Positions 26,387 through 35,709 of a DNA stretch of 64,000 nucleotides are shown here, one piece after another. Positions within the stretch are counted from its first letter, which is position 1. Every line of letters starts with the position of its first letter. Under the pieces are notes generated by a model. It had not been told where the DNA came from. It worked only from the letters and a program-made list of their open reading frames with translations, and did no database searches. The position numbers and the translations under genes are program-made. Source of the stretch: Clostridium hydrogeniformans DSM 21757 (lineage in GTDB: Bacteria; Bacillota; Clostridia; Clostridiales; Clostridiaceae). The stretch spans positions 186,001 through 250,000 of the forward strand of contig NZ_JMLJ01000003.1 of the NCBI RefSeq assembly GCF_000686705.1. The letters run 5' to 3'.

Positions 26387-27067
26387 TCATAATTTCTTTA
26401 GTTCTGTTAATTCTTCATCAGTAATATTACGCCATTTACCTATGTCTATTCCACAAACAGTCATATTAATAATCCTAATTCTCTCTAGCCTAATAACTGT
26501 ATATCCAAAGGTTTTACTCATTCTTCTAATTTGTTTATTTAATCCTTGAGTTAAAATAATTGAAAATGTATCTTCACTAATTCTAGTGACTCTACAGGGT
26601 CTAGTTCTTACATTACAAATTTCTACTCCTTTGCTCATCCCTTCTATAAATAAATCATCAAAGGGTTTATTTAAAGTTACTATATACTCCTTTTCATAAT
26701 GATTTTCTGATTGCAGAATTTTATTTGATAATTCACCATCATTAGTCATTAATATTAATCCTTGAGATTCCTTATCTAATCTTCCAACTGGAAAAATATA
26801 TTCTGGATAATTTATAAAATCAATTATATTATTCTCCACTTCTTTAGCAGAAGTACAAGTAACCCCTACTGGTTTATTTAAAAGTATATATACCTTATGT
26901 TTTTTCTTAATAGGCTGGTTATCAAGGAGTATTATATCCTCTTCCTCTACCCATTGTCCTTTAATACAAGGTTCTCCATTTACCTTTATTCTATTCTCTT
27001 CAACAAATCTATTTGTTTCTCTTCTTGAGCAAATTCCATAATTACTAAGTAGTTTGTTTATCCTCAT
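26387..27067 (-). CDS. rluF: Pseudouridine synthase, RluF/RsuA type
   Basis: 226 aa. N-terminal S4 RNA-binding domain (RINKLLSNYGICSRRETNRF, 2-21) followed by the RsuA/RluBEF catalytic domain. The active-site Asp98 lies in VGRLDKESQGLILMTND, and LTQGLNKQIRRM is the conserved C-terminal motif. Together with YIVTLNKPF and RLERIRIINM it looks most like RluF, which modifies U2604 of 23S rRNA; RluB or RsuA is less likely. Divergent from the AraC-type regulator. Confidence 0.88.
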   Translation of the reverse strand: MRINKLLSNYGICSRRETNRFVEENRIKVNGEPCIKGQWVEEEDIILLDNQPIKKKHKVYILLNKPVGVTCTSAKEVENNIIDFINYPEYIFPVGRLDKESQGLILMTNDGELSNKILQSENHYEKEYIVTLNKPFDDLFIEGMSKGVEICNVRTRPCRVTRISEDTFSIILTQGLNKQIRRMSKTFGYTVIRLERIRIINMTVCGIDIGKWRNITDEELTELKKL

Positions 27068-27328
27068 CCCAAGTCTTTCTCTCTCCCTTATATCATCTTT
27101 ATGTTTATCCTACAAACAGTTATTTTACTTTATCCTATAGATTATAACATAATTAATTTTACTTATTTACAATAAACTTCATCATAAAAATTTTCTTTAA
27201 ACTTTTCTAATGTCTCCATCTTAAGTCATATTCTATTTTAAATTTTAATCTTAACAATTTAGGATAAGAAATTATATTTGTAAATGTTATTATATAGTTA
27301 TCCTAGGAAATTTAAATGAGGTGACTTC

Positions 27329-28228
27329 ATGGAGTATATTAATTTAATTCAAAAAACCATTGATTATGTTGATGCTAATATTCATGATAATTTATCTGTA
27401 GATGATTTGGCCAAAATTGCAGGTTTTTCAACCTATCATTATTATAAAATCTTTAGTAGTTTTGTTAACTTATCAGTAATGGACTATGTAACAAAAAGAA
27501 AATTGCAATTTGCTTTACATGATTTAGCTAAAGGGGGAAGGATAATTGATATTGCAATGGATTATGGCTTTGAAACCCATGCTGGTTTTAATAAAGCCTT
27601 TAAACGCACCTTTGGTTATCCTCCAAGCTTATATAGGCTTCATGCTCCTAAAGGGCTTCCCCCGAAAATTAATTTATTATATTTAAAAGAAAATTTAACT
27701 GGAGGTATTGTTATGGAACCTAAAATAATAGACATGCATAGTTTTAAGGTTGCTGGGTATGAATTTAAAAATAACCTTAAGAACGTGTTACGCTCAAAAG
27801 ACATTCCCGCTTTCTGGTCTCACCGTGGTTTTGATGGTAATAATTGCGAGGAAAGGCTATATAAACAACTAAATCCACAAAAACATGGAGAATATTGTAT
27901 TTGTGTTAACACTGATATGAATACCGATGATTTTTCATATGTAATGGCTGTTGCTGTTGATAATTTTGATAAGGCCTCTGAGGATATGTATAAGCTAGAA
28001 ATTCCTTCTGCTACCTATGCTGTATTTACTACTCCACCGGTTCATGAAGATGAATTTGTATCCTCCATAAAGGGAACTTGGACATATATACTTCAACATT
28101 GGTTCCCCAATTCCCAATATGAAATTGATGAAAGTAAACTTGATTTTGAGTATTATGATGAGCATTGTCACCCCTCAGAATATGATAAAATTTCAATGCA
28201 AATCTATATTCCTATAAAGAGAATATAA
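27329..28228 (+). CDS. AraC-family regulator with GyrI-like effector domain
   Basis: 299 aa. Residues 1-110 carry the two AraC helix-turn-helix units (LSVDDLAKIAGFSTYHYYKIFSS and IIDIAMDYGFETHAGFNKAFK, then FGYPPSLYR). Residues about 125-297 form a GyrI/SOUL-like small-molecule binding domain (VVMEPKII..VAGYEFKN; SATYAVFTTPPVHEDEF; YIPIKRI). That order, DNA binding first, matches Rob/SoxS-type and multidrug-responsive regulators such as BmrR relatives. Likely controls a transporter or its own gene; no obvious target is adjacent. SD GAGGTG 5 nt before the ATG. Confidence 0.88.
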   Translation: MEYINLIQKTIDYVDANIHDNLSVDDLAKIAGFSTYHYYKIFSSFVNLSVMDYVTKRKLQFALHDLAKGGRIIDIAMDYGFETHAGFNKAFKRTFGYPPSLYRLHAPKGLPPKINLLYLKENLTGGIVMEPKIIDMHSFKVAGYEFKNNLKNVLRSKDIPAFWSHRGFDGNNCEERLYKQLNPQKHGEYCICVNTDMNTDDFSYVMAVAVDNFDKASEDMYKLEIPSATYAVFTTPPVHEDEFVSSIKGTWTYILQHWFPNSQYEIDESKLDFEYYDEHCHPSEYDKISMQIYIPIKRI

Positions 28229-28238
28229 AGTTTATTGA

Positions 28239-28370
28239 AGTATGTTAGATTTATTAAAGTATGTTAGATTTATAAAGGTATGTTGAGTGTATAGAATAGA
28301 AGTATGTTAAATTTATAGAGATATATTAAGTTTGTAAAAGTATGCTATTGTTCATAAAGGTATTTTAAAC
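28239..28370 (+). repeat. Degenerate tandem repeat, about seven ~20-bp units
   Basis: Successive units begin AGTATGTT or GGTATGTT: AGTATGTTAGATTTATTAA, AGTATGTTAGATTTATAAA, then units of 24, 20, 18 and 20 bp decaying in identity, ending at GGTATTTTAAAC. It lies between the AraC-type gene stop and its terminator, so it is in the 3' untranslated region. Confidence 0.6.
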
Positions 28371-28373
28371 TCC

Positions 28374-28417
28374 AAGAGGGTAATTCAAAATAAAAACTTA
28401 TTTTAAATTACCCTCTT
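28374..28417. terminator. Bidirectional terminator between araC-type gene and tlp
   Basis: AAGAGGGTAATT...AAAATAA pairs with TTATTTT...AATTACCCTCTT around an AAAC loop; convergent genes on both sides. Confidence 0.88.
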
Positions 28418-28468
28418 ATTGCTAATTGTTTAATTTCTTATAAGTATATTTTACTTTTATAATTTTCA

Positions 28469-28696
28469 CTATTTATATCCATTCTCTTTAGCCATTGCTT
28501 CATCTTTAATTTCTTTTCTCATAGCATTAAGAGCCTCATCTCTTCTTTCATTTTTGGCCATAAGATCTTCTCTTGTTTTTTCATCATCTGTTATTTCAAT
28601 CATTTCTTCAGCCTTATGAATATTTTGAATGGTATTACTAATATTGCATTGAATTTTATCTACATTATCTCTTCTATCATCTGGTTTATTCTTCAT
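28469..28696 (-). CDS. tlp: Small acid-soluble spore protein Tlp
   Basis: 75 aa from the ATG at 28696 (MKNKPDDRRDNVDKIQ), which follows AAAGGAG by 7 nt; an in-frame ATG 27 bp upstream lacks an SD. It matches the Tlp/thioredoxin-like spore protein family: KPDDRxDNVxKIQ at the N-terminus, KAEEMIxxTDDEKxREDL, KNERRxEALxxxRxEIKDE. Highly charged and helical, without cysteines. Made in the forespore under sigma-G in other species; I could not find a convincing sigma-G promoter by eye. Evidence that the host sporulates. Confidence 0.92.
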   Translation of the reverse strand: MKNKPDDRRDNVDKIQCNISNTIQNIHKAEEMIEITDDEKTREDLMAKNERRDEALNAMRKEIKDEAMAKENGYK

Positions 28697-29052
28697 AATT
28701 TTATTTCTCCTTTGTTTCATCATAAAAATTTATTATTAAAAATACTAAGGTTTTAAAGTTATTAATTTATATAACCAAACCTGACTTTTTTATTATATGT
28801 GTAAATATATTTATTATACGATGAGGGTAATATATAAATATTGTTATATATTTTGTGATGACTTTACACAACAATCTATAATATATAAAAAGTATTTGTA
28901 TTCTATCTTCAATAAGATTTTTAAGTTTATCTCACTAAATATGAAATAATAACAATTTAAACTATACATACTATTTTTTATTAGTGTTAATCTTAACAAT
29001 ATGATATTATTAATTGAAATTAAAAATAGAGATTACTAATGAAAGGTATGAA
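28697..29052. other. Divergent intergenic region tlp / DEAD-box helicase
   Basis: 356 bp of AT-rich DNA holding the two leaders; no supported promoter, hairpin or small gene seen. Confidence 0.4.
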
Positions 29053-30168
29053 ATGATGAATTTTAAAGACTTAGGAATTAATAAAGATATAATAAATGTG
29101 CTAAAAAACTCTGGTATTAATACTCCCACTGAAATTCAAGAAAAAAGTATTATACATATTAAAGAAGGAAGAGACCTTATAGCTGAAGCTCAAACTGGTA
29201 CTGGAAAAACCCTTGCCTTCCTACTTCCTATATTTGAAAATATATCTCCAAATATAAATACAACTCAAGTTTTAATAATTTCTCCTACAAGAGAATTAGC
29301 TATTCAAATTACTGAAGAGGCTATGAAACTTAAAGAAGGTAAAGATATAAATATTTTAGCAGCCTATGGTGGTAAGGATATAGGCTCTCAGCTTAAAAAA
29401 CTTAAAAATAATATTCACTTAATTATTGCTACTCCTGGTAGACTTTTAGATCATCTTAGAAGGAAAACCATAAATCTTAAAAATCTTAAAACATTAGTAT
29501 TAGATGAAGCTGATCAAATGTTACTTATGGGATTTAAAAATGAAGTTGAAGAAATTATGAAAGAAACTTCTAAAAAGCATCAAGTTCTTTGTTTTTCTGC
29601 GACTATGGACTCTCAAGTAAAAAAACTAGCTTATAGATATATGAAAGATCCTGTAGTTGTATCTATAGAAAAAGAAGAAATCACCTTAAATAATATTAAA
29701 CAGCAAGTAGTTGAAACTACAGATAGATGGAAGCAAGATTCCTTATGTAAGGTTTTAGATGAGGATAATCCATTTATGGCTATAATATTCTGTAGAACTA
29801 AAAGAAGAGTAGATAATCTTGAGGCAGCACTTCATCAGCGTGGATATAACTGTGCAAAATTACATAGTGATATACTTCAATCAAAGCGTGAGAGAATAAT
29901 GAAATCTTTTAGAAATGCTGATATTCAATATTTAATAGCTACAGATGTAGCTGCTAGAGGGCTAGATGTAAGTGGTGTTGGTCATATATATAACTATGAT
30001 ATCCCTGAAAATGTAGAGACTTATATACATCGTATTGGTAGAACTGGAAGAGCTGGAGAAGAAGGATACACTTGTCTATTTATTGATCCAAAGAACAAAA
30101 ATGTCTTAGATGAAATAGAGAAAGAAATTAAACTTACTATCCCTAGAAGAGATGTGAATTTAGATTAA
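29053..30168 (+). CDS. DEAD-box RNA helicase
   Basis: About 371 aa, a short helicase of the DbpA/CshA type without a C-terminal extension. Motifs: Q motif and FKDLGI, I AQTGTGKT, Ia PTRELA, Ib TPGRL, II DEAD, III SAT, IV IIFCRTKRR, V ATDVAARGLDV, VI HRIGRTGRAG. It unwinds RNA in ribosome assembly or mRNA turnover, often cold-induced. The start is placed at the ATG at 29053, 6 nt after AAAGG; the ATG at 29056 is equally possible, and the TTG at 29014 is unlikely. Confidence 0.92.
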   Translation: MMNFKDLGINKDIINVLKNSGINTPTEIQEKSIIHIKEGRDLIAEAQTGTGKTLAFLLPIFENISPNINTTQVLIISPTRELAIQITEEAMKLKEGKDINILAAYGGKDIGSQLKKLKNNIHLIIATPGRLLDHLRRKTINLKNLKTLVLDEADQMLLMGFKNEVEEIMKETSKKHQVLCFSATMDSQVKKLAYRYMKDPVVVSIEKEEITLNNIKQQVVETTDRWKQDSLCKVLDEDNPFMAIIFCRTKRRVDNLEAALHQRGYNCAKLHSDILQSKRERIMKSFRNADIQYLIATDVAARGLDVSGVGHIYNYDIPENVETYIHRIGRTGRAGEEGYTCLFIDPKNKNVLDEIEKEIKLTIPRRDVNLD

Positions 30169-30311
30169 CTATAAAATTGTAATATAAAATTTACTTAGAA
30201 ATTCTATATAAAGCTTTAGTTTTTAAAATTAATTTATGCATATATATAGGTTGAGATAAAGCAATAATATCTTAATAAATAGGTTAAAAGTTTATATTAA
30301 AGTCCTATAAA

Positions 30312-30358
30312 AATAAGGTATGAAATTTAAGATAAATTCTTAAACTTCATACCTTATT
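30312..30358. terminator. Bidirectional terminator, DEAD-box helicase / ABC exporter
   Basis: AATAAGGTATGAA and TTCATACCTTATT with an inner TTTAAG/CTTAAA pairing. It lies in the 304-bp gap 30169-30472 between convergent genes; nothing else is seen there. Confidence 0.85.
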
Positions 30359-30472
30359 ATATTAAATAAATATATTTTTTCTAAAGTTCTCTAAAACCCT
30401 TAGATAATATTTATTTATAAGTTTCTACTTAATATTAAATAAAACAACTATCCTTAAAAAGAATATTTTAGA

Positions 30473-32254
30473 TTAATCTTCTTCCTTATCTTCAAATTGA
30501 CTATTATAAAGTTTTTCGTAGAAACCACCTTTTTTCATTAATTCCTCATGATTTCCCTGCTCTATAATATTTCCATCATTTATAACTAAGATTAAATCTG
30601 CATTACGGATGGTTGAAAGCCTATGAGCAATAACAAAGCTAGTCCTTCCCTTCATTATATTCTTCATAGCCTTTTGAAGTAATACTTCTAGTCTAGTATC
30701 AACAGAACTAGTAGCCTCATCTAATATTAATATTGCAGGATCTGATATTATAGCCCTAGCTATGGTTAATAATTGTTTTTCCCCCTGAGATATATTAGAA
30801 GCTTCCTCATTAAGGAACATATTATATCCCTCTGGAAGGGTTTTAATAAAGTGATGTACATTAGCTATTTTAGCTGCCTCTACAATCTCTTCCTTAGTTG
30901 CTCCAAATCTACCATACTCAATATTATCATAAATTGTTCCATTAAATAACCAAGTATCCTGTAGTACCATTCCAAACATTGACCTTAGGTCTTCACGCTT
31001 CATCTCCCTAGTATCTACTCCATCTATCTTTATGGAACCGCCCTTAATATCATAAAATCTCATAAGTAAGTTTATTAATGTGGTTTTTCCTGCACCAGTT
31101 GGTCCAACGATTGCTACCATCTGACCACTTTTTATCTCTGCACTTAAGCCCTTTATTAACATATTATCATCGGTGTATCCAAACTTAACATCTTGGAAAG
31201 TAACATTTCCACGAGGATTATGGAGTCTTACTGAAGTTTTAGAATCTGGAACTTCCTCTTCTTCATTTAATATTTCAGCCACACGTTCAATGGATGCAAA
31301 GGCTGATTGAATTGTAGATGAAAGCTGAGTAACCTGAGAAAGTGGCTGATTTATCTGCCATATATAACGTATAAATGCCTGTAAGTTACCTACTGTAATA
31401 GCTCCGCTAATGGAATAAAATGCTCCAATAACACCTATGGCAGCAATACCTAAATAACTTACTAAAGAGATTAAAGGAGACATTATACTAGATATAAATT
31501 GAGCCTTAAATCCTGTACTACAAAGTTCCTCATTTATACTTTCAAATTCCTCTATAGCCTCTTCTTGCTTTCCATATAACTTTATCTCATTAAACCCTGT
31601 GTATATTTCTTGAACCTTACCATTTAATTTACCTAATGCTTTTTGTTGTTTAGAAAATAAATTTTGAGATTTATTAACTATAACTTTAGAAATTAAATAA
31701 CTTAAAGGTATTATAAGCATAGCTAAAAGAGCCATGTTAAGATTAATTCTAAACATCATTATAAGAGCTAAAGTTAAAGACAATACGGCATTAACCACTT
31801 GAACAAAACTCTGCTGCATTGCATTAGAAATTGTATCTACATCATTAGTAATACGACTTAATACATCTCCATAAGTATTTTTATCAAAATAACTTACTGG
31901 AAGTTTTCTAATCTTATCTTGAATAGCATCTCTTAGATCCCTCATGGTATTTTGAATAGCATTGGTTAATAAAGAAATAGCTATATAGGTTGATATTGCA
32001 CTAGAGGCATAAACTCCAGCTAAAATTCCAAGGGTTTTCAAAATATAACTAAAGTTTACTGAAGCCCCTTCAACTCCTTTTATCATGTTAAAGGCATCTT
32101 TTGTAAGCTGTGTTATTATTAATCCTTCTGTCATTGGAGCAAGAGCATTAAAGACTGCTGCTGCTATTATAAATACAATGGCAGTAATAAATGGTACTCT
32201 ATAAGGTCTTACAAAGGTAGCTAGGCTGTTTATACTAGTTTTAAACTTCTTCAT
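30473..32254 (-). CDS. Heterodimeric ABC exporter, subunit with the canonical catalytic site
   Basis: 593 aa half-transporter: six membrane helices (about 1-330) then the nucleotide-binding domain. Walker A GPTGAGKTT, Walker B LILDEATSSVD with the catalytic Glu, and H-loop IAHRLST are intact. Its signature motif is altered to ISQGEKQ, as is usual for this half of BmrC/BmrD- and TM287/288-type exporters. It overlaps the 3' end of its partner by one base (TAATG), so the subunits are made in a 1:1 coupled fashion. Likely a drug or lipid exporter. Confidence 0.93.
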   Translation of the reverse strand: MKKFKTSINSLATFVRPYRVPFITAIVFIIAAAVFNALAPMTEGLIITQLTKDAFNMIKGVEGASVNFSYILKTLGILAGVYASSAISTYIAISLLTNAIQNTMRDLRDAIQDKIRKLPVSYFDKNTYGDVLSRITNDVDTISNAMQQSFVQVVNAVLSLTLALIMMFRINLNMALLAMLIIPLSYLISKVIVNKSQNLFSKQQKALGKLNGKVQEIYTGFNEIKLYGKQEEAIEEFESINEELCSTGFKAQFISSIMSPLISLVSYLGIAAIGVIGAFYSISGAITVGNLQAFIRYIWQINQPLSQVTQLSSTIQSAFASIERVAEILNEEEEVPDSKTSVRLHNPRGNVTFQDVKFGYTDDNMLIKGLSAEIKSGQMVAIVGPTGAGKTTLINLLMRFYDIKGGSIKIDGVDTREMKREDLRSMFGMVLQDTWLFNGTIYDNIEYGRFGATKEEIVEAAKIANVHHFIKTLPEGYNMFLNEEASNISQGEKQLLTIARAIISDPAILILDEATSSVDTRLEVLLQKAMKNIMKGRTSFVIAHRLSTIRNADLILVINDGNIIEQGNHEELMKKGGFYEKLYNSQFEDKEED

Positions 32255-33981
32255 TATGCTAATTCCTCCTCTGTAAGCTGAGATGATGCAATTTCATGGT
32301 ATATTTCACAGGTCTTTAATAATTCCCTATGAGTACCCATGCCTACTACTTCTCCTTCATTTAATACTATAATTTTATCACTATGAAGTATAGAGCCTAT
32401 TCTTTGGGCTACTATCAAAACTACAGCATCTGTGGTTTCTTCCTTAAGTCTTGCTCTAAGAGTTGCATCTGTTTTAAAATCTAAGGCAGAAAAACTATCA
32501 TCAAATATATAAATCTCTGGTTTTCTAACTACTGCTCTTGCAATAGATAATCTTTGTTTTTGTCCACCAGACACATTAGATCCACCCTCACTTATTGACT
32601 CTTCAAACTTTTTAGGTTTATGAGTTATAAAATCATAAGCTTGAGATACCTTTGCAGAGTGCTCTAACTCTTCCTTATCTGCATCCTTCTTACCAAATTT
32701 AATATTACTTCCTATAGTTCCTGTAAATAATAGAGTTTTCTGTGGTATAAAGCCAATTTTTTCACGCAGTGACTTTAAATCATAATCCCTTACATCTACT
32801 CCATCTACAGTTATACTACCCTCTGTAACATCATAAAATCTTGGAATTAAATTAATTAATGTACTTTTTCCACTACCTGTACTTCCTATAAAGGAAATTG
32901 TTTCTCCCTTTTTAGCTGTAAAGGATATATTTTTAAGTACAGCTTCCTCCCCATTTGGATAAGCAAAGGTAACATTTTTAAACTCTACTAGTCCCTTCAC
33001 CTCTGTATCTCGAGTTCCATTTTCCGGACTTTCAATAAGAGGTTTCTCATCTAATAATTCCTGAATTCTATCAGCTGAAACCTGTGCTTTAGGATACATA
33101 ACAAATACCATTGAGAATAACATCATAGAAAACATAGCATGGAATAAATATTCTATAAAAGCTACCAGTTGTCCAACTTGAAGGCTTCCAGTATTTATCA
33201 TATTACTTGAAACCCAGAATATTGCTATTATTGCTATATTTAATAATAAGAAGAACATTGGCTGAGAAATAGCCATAAGCTTATGCAACTTTTTAGATAT
33301 GCTTGTATAATCTTCATTGGTCTTTGCAAATCTTTTTCTCTCATGATCATCATTACCAAAGGCTCTAATTACCCTTATTCCTGTAAGATTCTCTCTAGAT
33401 ATACGATTTAATTTATCCAATCTTTTTTGTTGTATTTGAGACATTGGGTGAGATTTTTTAGCTATAATTATTACTCCAATTACTATAAAAGGTATGGTTA
33501 CTGCTAATACTATAGATAATGATAAACTTGTTTTAAGAATCATTACTAAGCTTACGGTAAACATTATTGGGGTAATTAATGCGGTTCTTAATAAAGTATT
33601 TGTAAATAATAATAATTGGAAAGCATCATTAGTGGTTCTCGTAATCATGGATGATACCCCAAACTTATCATATTCACTGTGGGAAAATTCTTGAGACTTT
33701 CTAAAGACATCATTTCTCATATCTCTAGTTATACTAGTTGATATCTTAGCGGAGCAGTATCCAAGTAATATGGTACCCATAACCCCAACTATAGAAATAA
33801 CCACAAGTATAAGTCCCATTCTTTTTATATAACTTACATCATTATTTGCTATACCAATATCAATAATTTTAGCCATTATTGTAGGTATGCCTAACTCAAC
33901 TAAGGCAAAACCAAAAATTGATATTACATTTAATGCAATAAGAGGTTTATAATTTTTTAAATATTTTAAAATTAATTTCAT
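32254..33981 (-). CDS. Heterodimeric ABC exporter, subunit with a degenerate ATP site
   Basis: 575 aa half-transporter, promoter-proximal. Walker A GSTGSGKST and signature VSGGQKQ are canonical. However, Walker B reads IYIFDDS (Asp in place of the catalytic Glu) and the H-loop reads VAQRIGS (Gln for His). This is the expected asymmetry of heterodimeric type IV exporters, where one composite site does not hydrolyse. ATG at 33981 with an SD-like AAAGGAG 14-16 nt upstream, somewhat far. A 26-bp palindrome covers its predicted -10 box. Confidence 0.93.
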   Translation of the reverse strand: MKLILKYLKNYKPLIALNVISIFGFALVELGIPTIMAKIIDIGIANNDVSYIKRMGLILVVISIVGVMGTILLGYCSAKISTSITRDMRNDVFRKSQEFSHSEYDKFGVSSMITRTTNDAFQLLLFTNTLLRTALITPIMFTVSLVMILKTSLSLSIVLAVTIPFIVIGVIIIAKKSHPMSQIQQKRLDKLNRISRENLTGIRVIRAFGNDDHERKRFAKTNEDYTSISKKLHKLMAISQPMFFLLLNIAIIAIFWVSSNMINTGSLQVGQLVAFIEYLFHAMFSMMLFSMVFVMYPKAQVSADRIQELLDEKPLIESPENGTRDTEVKGLVEFKNVTFAYPNGEEAVLKNISFTAKKGETISFIGSTGSGKSTLINLIPRFYDVTEGSITVDGVDVRDYDLKSLREKIGFIPQKTLLFTGTIGSNIKFGKKDADKEELEHSAKVSQAYDFITHKPKKFEESISEGGSNVSGGQKQRLSIARAVVRKPEIYIFDDSFSALDFKTDATLRARLKEETTDAVVLIVAQRIGSILHSDKIIVLNEGEVVGMGTHRELLKTCEIYHEIASSQLTEEELA

Positions 33982-34043
33982 TAAGTGTTCTAAACTCCTT
34001 TCTTCATATGTTTTATATTATCTCAATACAACTAACTCTCATT

Positions 34044-34069
34044 ATGGTATAAAGTATATTATATACCAT
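34044..34069. promoter_or_regulatory. 26-bp near-perfect palindromic operator of the ABC exporter operon
   Basis: Outer arms ATGGTATA (34044-34051) and TATACCAT (34062-34069); the 13-bp halves match at 11 positions. It overlaps the -10 box, a typical site for a repressor such as a MarR-, GntR- or TetR-type protein. No such regulator gene is adjacent. Confidence 0.65.
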
Positions 34070-34085
34070 GTTTTTTTAATGTCCA
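34058..34085 (-). promoter_or_regulatory. Promoter of the ABC exporter operon
   Basis: -35 TGGACA (34080-34085), 16-bp spacer, -10 TATAAT (34058-34063), on the minus strand 77 bp before the first ATG. Confidence 0.6.
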
Positions 34086-34215
34086 TATTTTTTTTACTTT
34101 CTATATATATTTTTCTTTTTCTTCTTAAATATATACACCTCTATTTTTAGAAAAATTATTTATATGACTACAAGTTATTATTTTATTTTTTAATACCTTT
34201 TCTATTTTTTACTAT

Positions 34216-34250
34216 AAAAAACTCCAACCTATTACTAGGCTGAAGTTTTT
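34216..34250 (-). terminator. Terminator of the sigma/anti-sigma operon
   Basis: AAAAACT...CA.CCT pairs with AGG.TG..AGTTTTT. Between it and the anti-sigma gene lies repeat 1 copy 2, giving a 3' untranslated region of about 150 nt. The rest of 33982-34394 holds only the exporter promoter and operator. Confidence 0.7.
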
Positions 34251-34308
34251 AGTTAATTTTGCTTCAATACATATGATTATATTATCTTATATTTTTAATA
34301 GTCTTTAT

Positions 34309-34393
34309 CTATATAAGTTGTAATATTAAAACTACATTAAAACTTATTGAGTCATCAACCAGTTAAATGTAAGTTGTTTAATGTAACATATAT
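34309..34393 (+). repeat. Dispersed palindromic repeat, family 1, copy 2
   Basis: Matches the copy at 50461-50555 in the same orientation: CTATATAA, TAATATTAAAACTACATTA, AAACTTATTGAGTCATCAA, AAATGTAA, ending in ATATATAT. It lacks a 10-bp block (GATTCAGTTG) present in the other copies. It abuts the stop codon of the anti-sigma gene. Confidence 0.75.
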
Positions 34394-34394
34394 A

Positions 34395-35708
34395 TTATTT
34401 AATATCTAATTTTATTATTTGGTCCTTTAATATAGTATAGTCATCATTTCTATTAACAACTTCTATATAATACTTTTTATTTAAATCTAATTTAGGGTAG
34501 GCATATTTAACCCTTTGCTCTAATAAACCTTGTATTTCCTTTTCAACTTCATACTTAGGTATATAAAAGCTACCAGTTGTACCTTCCTCAAATATATTTA
34601 ACTTAACTCTTGATTGTTCTCCAGTAGTCTTAATAGTAATGAAAGTTTCATTTTCTCCTTGTTTAATATCTTCTATTTCTACTGTTCCCCTATTTCCAAA
34701 ATCATATTTTTTACCCATCTCTACTAACTTACCTTCTATTTCTACATTTTCTTTTTGTATATGATTATCAGAAGTTTCCGGAATAATAAATACCTCTCCA
34801 TCCTTACTAGGAAGTCCATGTTTTATACTTAATATATTATCTTCTTTATCACTTCCAGAAACAAACTCTAATATCCCTTTTTTAGTATCCCATAGGTAGT
34901 AGTTTAATTCTCTATTTTCATTATTAACCTTATATTTTGTATCAATAGCAATCTTATTAGGATATTTATATAATTTTAATAATTCTATAGTATTTCCATG
35001 GGATTCTATTTCTTTTCCTATACTATATTCCTCTATTTTTAAATTCTCACTATTTAGGTTTAGCTTTATAGGCTTTTTATTAATTTCTATTTCTTCTGTA
35101 TTTCCAAATCCAATGAGAATTTTCTTAATATCAAACTCTCCTTTAAATATCTTAGGGAGTTTACTTCCATCGTGGGGTTTTGCATAATATTTTATCATTC
35201 CTCCAAAGGTATACTCATCTATTAAATTTCCTTTTTCCATACCATATTCATACTGTAATCCCTTATGGTAATTTATATTTCCTTGAAACCAATACGCCTT
35301 AGAAGGATCTAGAGGTTTTTCTCCCTTAACATTGTAGAATACAGTTAACTCATCTCCATCATAATAAATATTTTCCACATTAATAGTATACCCATCAGCA
35401 TATGCAGAATAAGAAATTTTTTCAGCATTATCGTAACCATTTACCCCAAAGGTCTTACTTATATATCCCACTACCTGTCCTATTCCTGGAATTTCCTCTG
35501 CATAAGCTGGAAATCTTAGCCCTAATCCTATAGCAGTAACCATTACTATTCCTGCTGCCACAGCTACCTTTTTTATTCTTTTACTTTTAAATAAACTTAT
35601 TTTCTTACCTGTCCTCTCTTTTCTTCCTCTTTCTAACCCTAAGTTTATAGCTAGGTCTAATTCCTCTGGTATATCAATTGATTTTTTTAAATCTTCTATT
35701 TCATTCAT
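34395..35708 (-). CDS. Membrane-anchored anti-sigma factor with DUF4179 domain
   Basis: 437 aa. A cytoplasmic N-terminus (about 1-48, rich in Lys/Glu) is followed by one membrane segment (about 49-70, VAVAAGIVMVTAIGLGLRF), then about 365 extracellular residues with repeated beta-strand patterns (DUF4179 region ..GYISKTFGVNGYDNAEKISYSAYADG.. split across 85-115). It follows the ECF sigma gene by one base, the classic sigma/anti-sigma arrangement in which the membrane protein holds the sigma factor until an envelope signal arrives. Signal unknown. Confidence 0.82.
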   Translation of the reverse strand: MNEIEDLKKSIDIPEELDLAINLGLERGRKERTGKKISLFKSKRIKKVAVAAGIVMVTAIGLGLRFPAYAEEIPGIGQVVGYISKTFGVNGYDNAEKISYSAYADGYTINVENIYYDGDELTVFYNVKGEKPLDPSKAYWFQGNINYHKGLQYEYGMEKGNLIDEYTFGGMIKYYAKPHDGSKLPKIFKGEFDIKKILIGFGNTEEIEINKKPIKLNLNSENLKIEEYSIGKEIESHGNTIELLKLYKYPNKIAIDTKYKVNNENRELNYYLWDTKKGILEFVSGSDKEDNILSIKHGLPSKDGEVFIIPETSDNHIQKENVEIEGKLVEMGKKYDFGNRGTVEIEDIKQGENETFITIKTTGEQSRVKLNIFEEGTTGSFYIPKYEVEKEIQGLLEQRVKYAYPKLDLNKKYYIEVVNRNDDYTILKDQIIKLDIK

Positions 35709-35709
35709 A

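Noticed and set aside
28239-28370. CRISPR-like array
   Set aside because: Units are contiguous, unequal and degenerate, there are no unique spacers, and no cas genes lie in the window.
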